From Acidobacteriota bacterium (lineage in GTDB: Bacteria > Acidobacteriota > Terriglobia > Acidoferrales > UBA7541): DNA of 7,030 nt. Of the stretch, positions 5,625 to 7,030 are shown piece by piece (positions within the stretch are counted from its first letter, which is position 1; each line of letters begins with the position of its first letter). The notes under the pieces were generated by a model. It saw only the letters and a program-made list of their open reading frames with translations, was not told where the DNA came from and ran no database searches. Location of the stretch: the NCBI GenBank assembly GCA_019239815.1, contig JAFAZL010000757.1, forward strand, positions 1 to 7,030, in the 5' to 3' direction. Made by a program: the position numbers and the translations under genes.

Positions 5625-6548
5625 ATGTTCCAGACTACCATTCAGCGTCCGTCGACTGCCGAGGGCGTCGGACTTCACACCGGGGCGTACGGGCACATTC
5701 GATTGGTGCCGGCTCCCGCCGACACCGGCATCGTTTTTCGCCGCGTCGATCTCGACAACTTTCCCATTGAAGCCCATGGAAACAACGTCGCGCGCGTGAG
5801 CTATGCGACGAGCTTGATGAAGCAGGGCGTGCTGTTATCGACGACAGAGCATTTGCTGGCGGCGATTTATTCGTGCGGGATCGACAACATATTTATCGAT
5901 ATCGATTCGATCGAGATTCCCATTTTGGACGGGTCGGCTGAGCCGTTCATGCAGATGCTGGAACGATCGGGCGTGCGAAAGCTGCGGCGGAAGCGGCGTT
6001 ATTTGAAGGTGTTGAAGCCGGTGGAAGTGATCGAGGGAGACCGGCGCATCGGGATTTATCCGGCGGATGAATTTCGCGTGCGGTGCTACGTGGATTTTCC
6101 GCATCCGCTGGTGGGGCAGCAGCAAGTGGAGGCGGTGGTTGGGCCGGACACGTTCCGGCAGGTGCTGGCGCGGGCGCGGACATTTTGTTTTGAGCGGGAC
6201 ATCGAGCCATTGCGGTCGATGGGATTGATCCGCGGCGGGTCGCTGGAAAACGCGATTGTGCTGACGAATGATGGCGTGATGAATGGGCCGCTGCGGTACG
6301 CGGATGAGTTCGGGCGACACAAGGCGCTGGATTTGATTGGGGATTTGGCGCTGGCGGGGTTGCCGCTGCTGGCGCGGGTCGAGGCGTATAAGGCGGGGCA
6401 TTCGCTGCATACGGCGCTGGTAAGCAAGCTGTTGGCGGACCCTTCGTCGTGGACGATTGCGACGGATTCGAGCGATGCGATGGGCGCGATCGGTGAAGGG
6501 GTGGACGACCACGATCACGAACATGCGGCCAGTCCGGCTGCGGACTAG
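5625..6548 (+). CDS. lpxC: UDP-3-O-acyl-N-acetylglucosamine deacetylase
   Basis: LpxC is the cytoplasmic zinc amidase that removes the acetyl group from UDP-3-O-acyl-GlcNAc, the committed step of lipid A synthesis. The 307-residue length is standard. Family landmarks are GVGLHTG (14-20), STTEHLLAA with Glu75 and zinc ligand His76, LDGSAEPF (101-108), HKALDLIGDL with zinc ligands His232 and Asp236, and AGHSLHTAL with the general-acid His259. The protein is complete. ATG 5625 is fixed by an in-frame TAA at 5616, and no Shine-Dalgarno is evident; together with the close -10 this suggests leaderless translation. The final residues contain an unusual acidic, histidine-rich segment, DDHDHEH (294-300), beyond the normal catalytic core. 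The next gene is glmU, which makes the UDP-GlcNAc that feeds this pathway; a 197-bp gap with hairpins separates them. Confidence 0.97.
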   Translation: MFQTTIQRPSTAEGVGLHTGAYGHIRLVPAPADTGIVFRRVDLDNFPIEAHGNNVARVSYATSLMKQGVLLSTTEHLLAAIYSCGIDNIFIDIDSIEIPILDGSAEPFMQMLERSGVRKLRRKRRYLKVLKPVEVIEGDRRIGIYPADEFRVRCYVDFPHPLVGQQQVEAVVGPDTFRQVLARARTFCFERDIEPLRSMGLIRGGSLENAIVLTNDGVMNGPLRYADEFGRHKALDLIGDLALAGLPLLARVEAYKAGHSLHTALVSKLLADPSSWTIATDSSDAMGAIGEGVDDHDHEHAASPAAD

Positions 6549-6550
6549 AG

Positions 6551-6578
6551 GCCATTTCGCAAATGGCGATGATTCGCC
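6551..6578 (+). terminator. Two overlapping hairpins just after lpxC
   Basis: GCCATTT-CGC-AAATGGC (6551-6567) is a perfect 7-bp stem starting two bases after the lpxC stop. GGCGA-TGAT-TCGCC (6565-6578) is a 5-bp stem that shares GGC with the first, so only one can form. Neither is followed by a T run, so a role in Rho-independent termination is doubtful; 3'-end protection or Rho-dependent processing is as likely. Confidence 0.35.
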
Positions 6579-6591
6579 AAGACCGCAACGC

Positions 6592-6670
6592 CTAAAGCCT
6601 CTCTTTATCGTGACTTTTCGGCAGGCTGAACCCATGCCCTGCCGGCCAGAATTTGTGGGATAGGCTTTAG
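6592..6670. repeat. REP-like nested palindromic intergenic element
   Basis: Outer arms CTAAAGCCT (6592-6600) and AGGCTTTAG (6662-6670) are exact 9-bp complements, extended inward past one mismatch by TCT/GGA. An inner stem CGGCAGG/CCTGCCG (6619-6625, 6638-6644) has a GGCTGAA at its loop. A 79-bp unit with a stem inside a stem is typical of REP/BIME-like intergenic repeats, and the CTAAAGCC and GGCTGAA cores resemble dispersed repeats I associate with acidobacterial genomes (from memory). It could also help terminate lpxC transcription. Confidence 0.5.
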
Positions 6671-6745
6671 ACTTACGATTTTCGCATCGTGTTGACAAAA
6701 CGCCACTTTGCAGCGGGTGGCGACTCCCTCCAGAATTGAATCGTC

Positions 6746-7030
6746 ATGGCAAACAAAGATCTGGCAATCGTGGTGTTGGCTGCGGGCAAAGGCACCCGGC
6801 TGAAGTCGAATCTCGCCAAGGTGCTGCACCAGGCTGGCGGAAGGACGCTGGTCGAGCAGGTGCTGCGGGCGTGCGCGCCGCTTGGCGCCAAGAAGACGGT
6901 GGTGGTGATTGGACACCAGGCCGAGCAAGTCGCGGCAGTTGTCGAGCCGACGGGTGCGAGCACGGTTTTGCAATTTCCGCAGCATGGCACGGGGCACGCA
7001 ATGCAGGTGGCGCGGCGTGCCATCGGCGGG
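6746..7030 (+). CDS. glmU: UDP-GlcNAc pyrophosphorylase / GlcN-1-P acetyltransferase, 3' partial
   Basis: The first 95 codons of a nucleotidyltransferase are open to the window end. GlmU is cytoplasmic: its N-terminal domain makes UDP-GlcNAc from GlcNAc-1-P and UTP, and its C-terminal left-handed beta-helix acetylates GlcN-1-P. Visible signatures are LAAGKGTRLKS (residues 11-21, the nucleotide-binding loop), AKVLH (24-28, normally PKVLH), VVIGHQAE (54-61) and QFPQHGTGHAM (77-87, uracil/sugar site). These match GlmU better than other sugar nucleotidyltransferases; the second domain lies outside the window, so a single-domain homologue cannot be excluded. Ala24 replaces the usual proline before KVLH. 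ATG 6746 has no obvious Shine-Dalgarno. A perfect TTGACA lies at 6692-6697 but no matching -10 was found. It feeds UDP-GlcNAc to LpxC's pathway and to peptidoglycan synthesis. Confidence 0.92.
   Translation, partial: MANKDLAIVVLAAGKGTRLKSNLAKVLHQAGGRTLVEQVLRACAPLGAKKTVVVIGHQAEQVAAVVEPTGASTVLQFPQHGTGHAMQVARRAIGG

Noticed and set aside
6692..6697. Perfect TTGACA as the glmU -35
   Set aside because: No acceptable -10 lies 15-19 bp downstream (the sequence there is G-rich), so a promoter is not claimed.
5835..6698. Long minus-strand open frame of 287 codons opposite lpxC
   Set aside because: It is Arg/His/Pro/Gln-rich with no domain signature and lies antisense to a clear lpxC; it arises from codon bias.

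Overview
The window reads as a GC-rich, didermic (Gram-negative) bacterial chromosome segment, most likely from the Acidobacteriota. That assignment is an inference: lpxC and a lipoprotein deacetylase show an outer membrane; a CGNR regulator, a CPBP protease, an S41/YibQ-type pair, lpxC and glmU occurring together, and a REP-like intergenic palindrome containing CTAAAGCC and GGCTGAA, fit that phylum. No plasmid, phage, IS element, tRNA, rRNA or CRISPR signature was seen, so this is core chromosome, with its more interesting material in the intergenic regions and in one enzyme that has lost a catalytic residue.

Layout. 1-905 (+): 3' part of an M48/Ste24-type membrane metalloprotease, cut by the window edge. 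967-1593 (-): an ABATE/CGNR zinc-finger regulator. 1594-1764: a divergent control region carrying two pairs of CNGGTTA repeats, each pair offset by exactly 18 bp. 1765-2808 (+): a CPBP (Abi) intramembrane protease, whose 3' end overlaps by 25 bp the 3' end of the convergent gene at 2784-3929 (-), a divergent polysaccharide deacetylase (YibQ-type) lipoprotein. 4012-5259 (-): a PDZ-S41 C-terminal-processing-protease homologue in which the catalytic lysine is replaced by leucine and the serine loop is altered, so probably a pseudoprotease; it likely forms an operon with the deacetylase. 5260-5624: a 365-bp divergent intergenic region with a repeat-flanked promoter for the S41 gene, a set of mutually exclusive base-pairing segments, a minus-strand terminator-like hairpin, a 19-bp palindrome and an extended -10 promoter only a few bases before lpxC. 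5625-6548 (+): lpxC. 6549-6745: two overlapping hairpins followed by a nested REP-like palindrome. 6746-7030 (+): start of glmU, running off the window.

Together the right two-thirds is an envelope-biogenesis neighbourhood. GlmU makes UDP-GlcNAc, the precursor for both peptidoglycan and lipid A; LpxC commits it to lipid A; the S41 homologue and YibQ-type lipoprotein belong to the set that in Proteobacteria sits with EnvC/murein-hydrolase activators. The left third holds two membrane proteases (M48 and CPBP) and a local regulator. No single known defence or secretion system is present; the best candidates for something undescribed are the S41 pseudoprotease/deacetylase pair, the CGNR operator array, and the possible RNA switch before lpxC.
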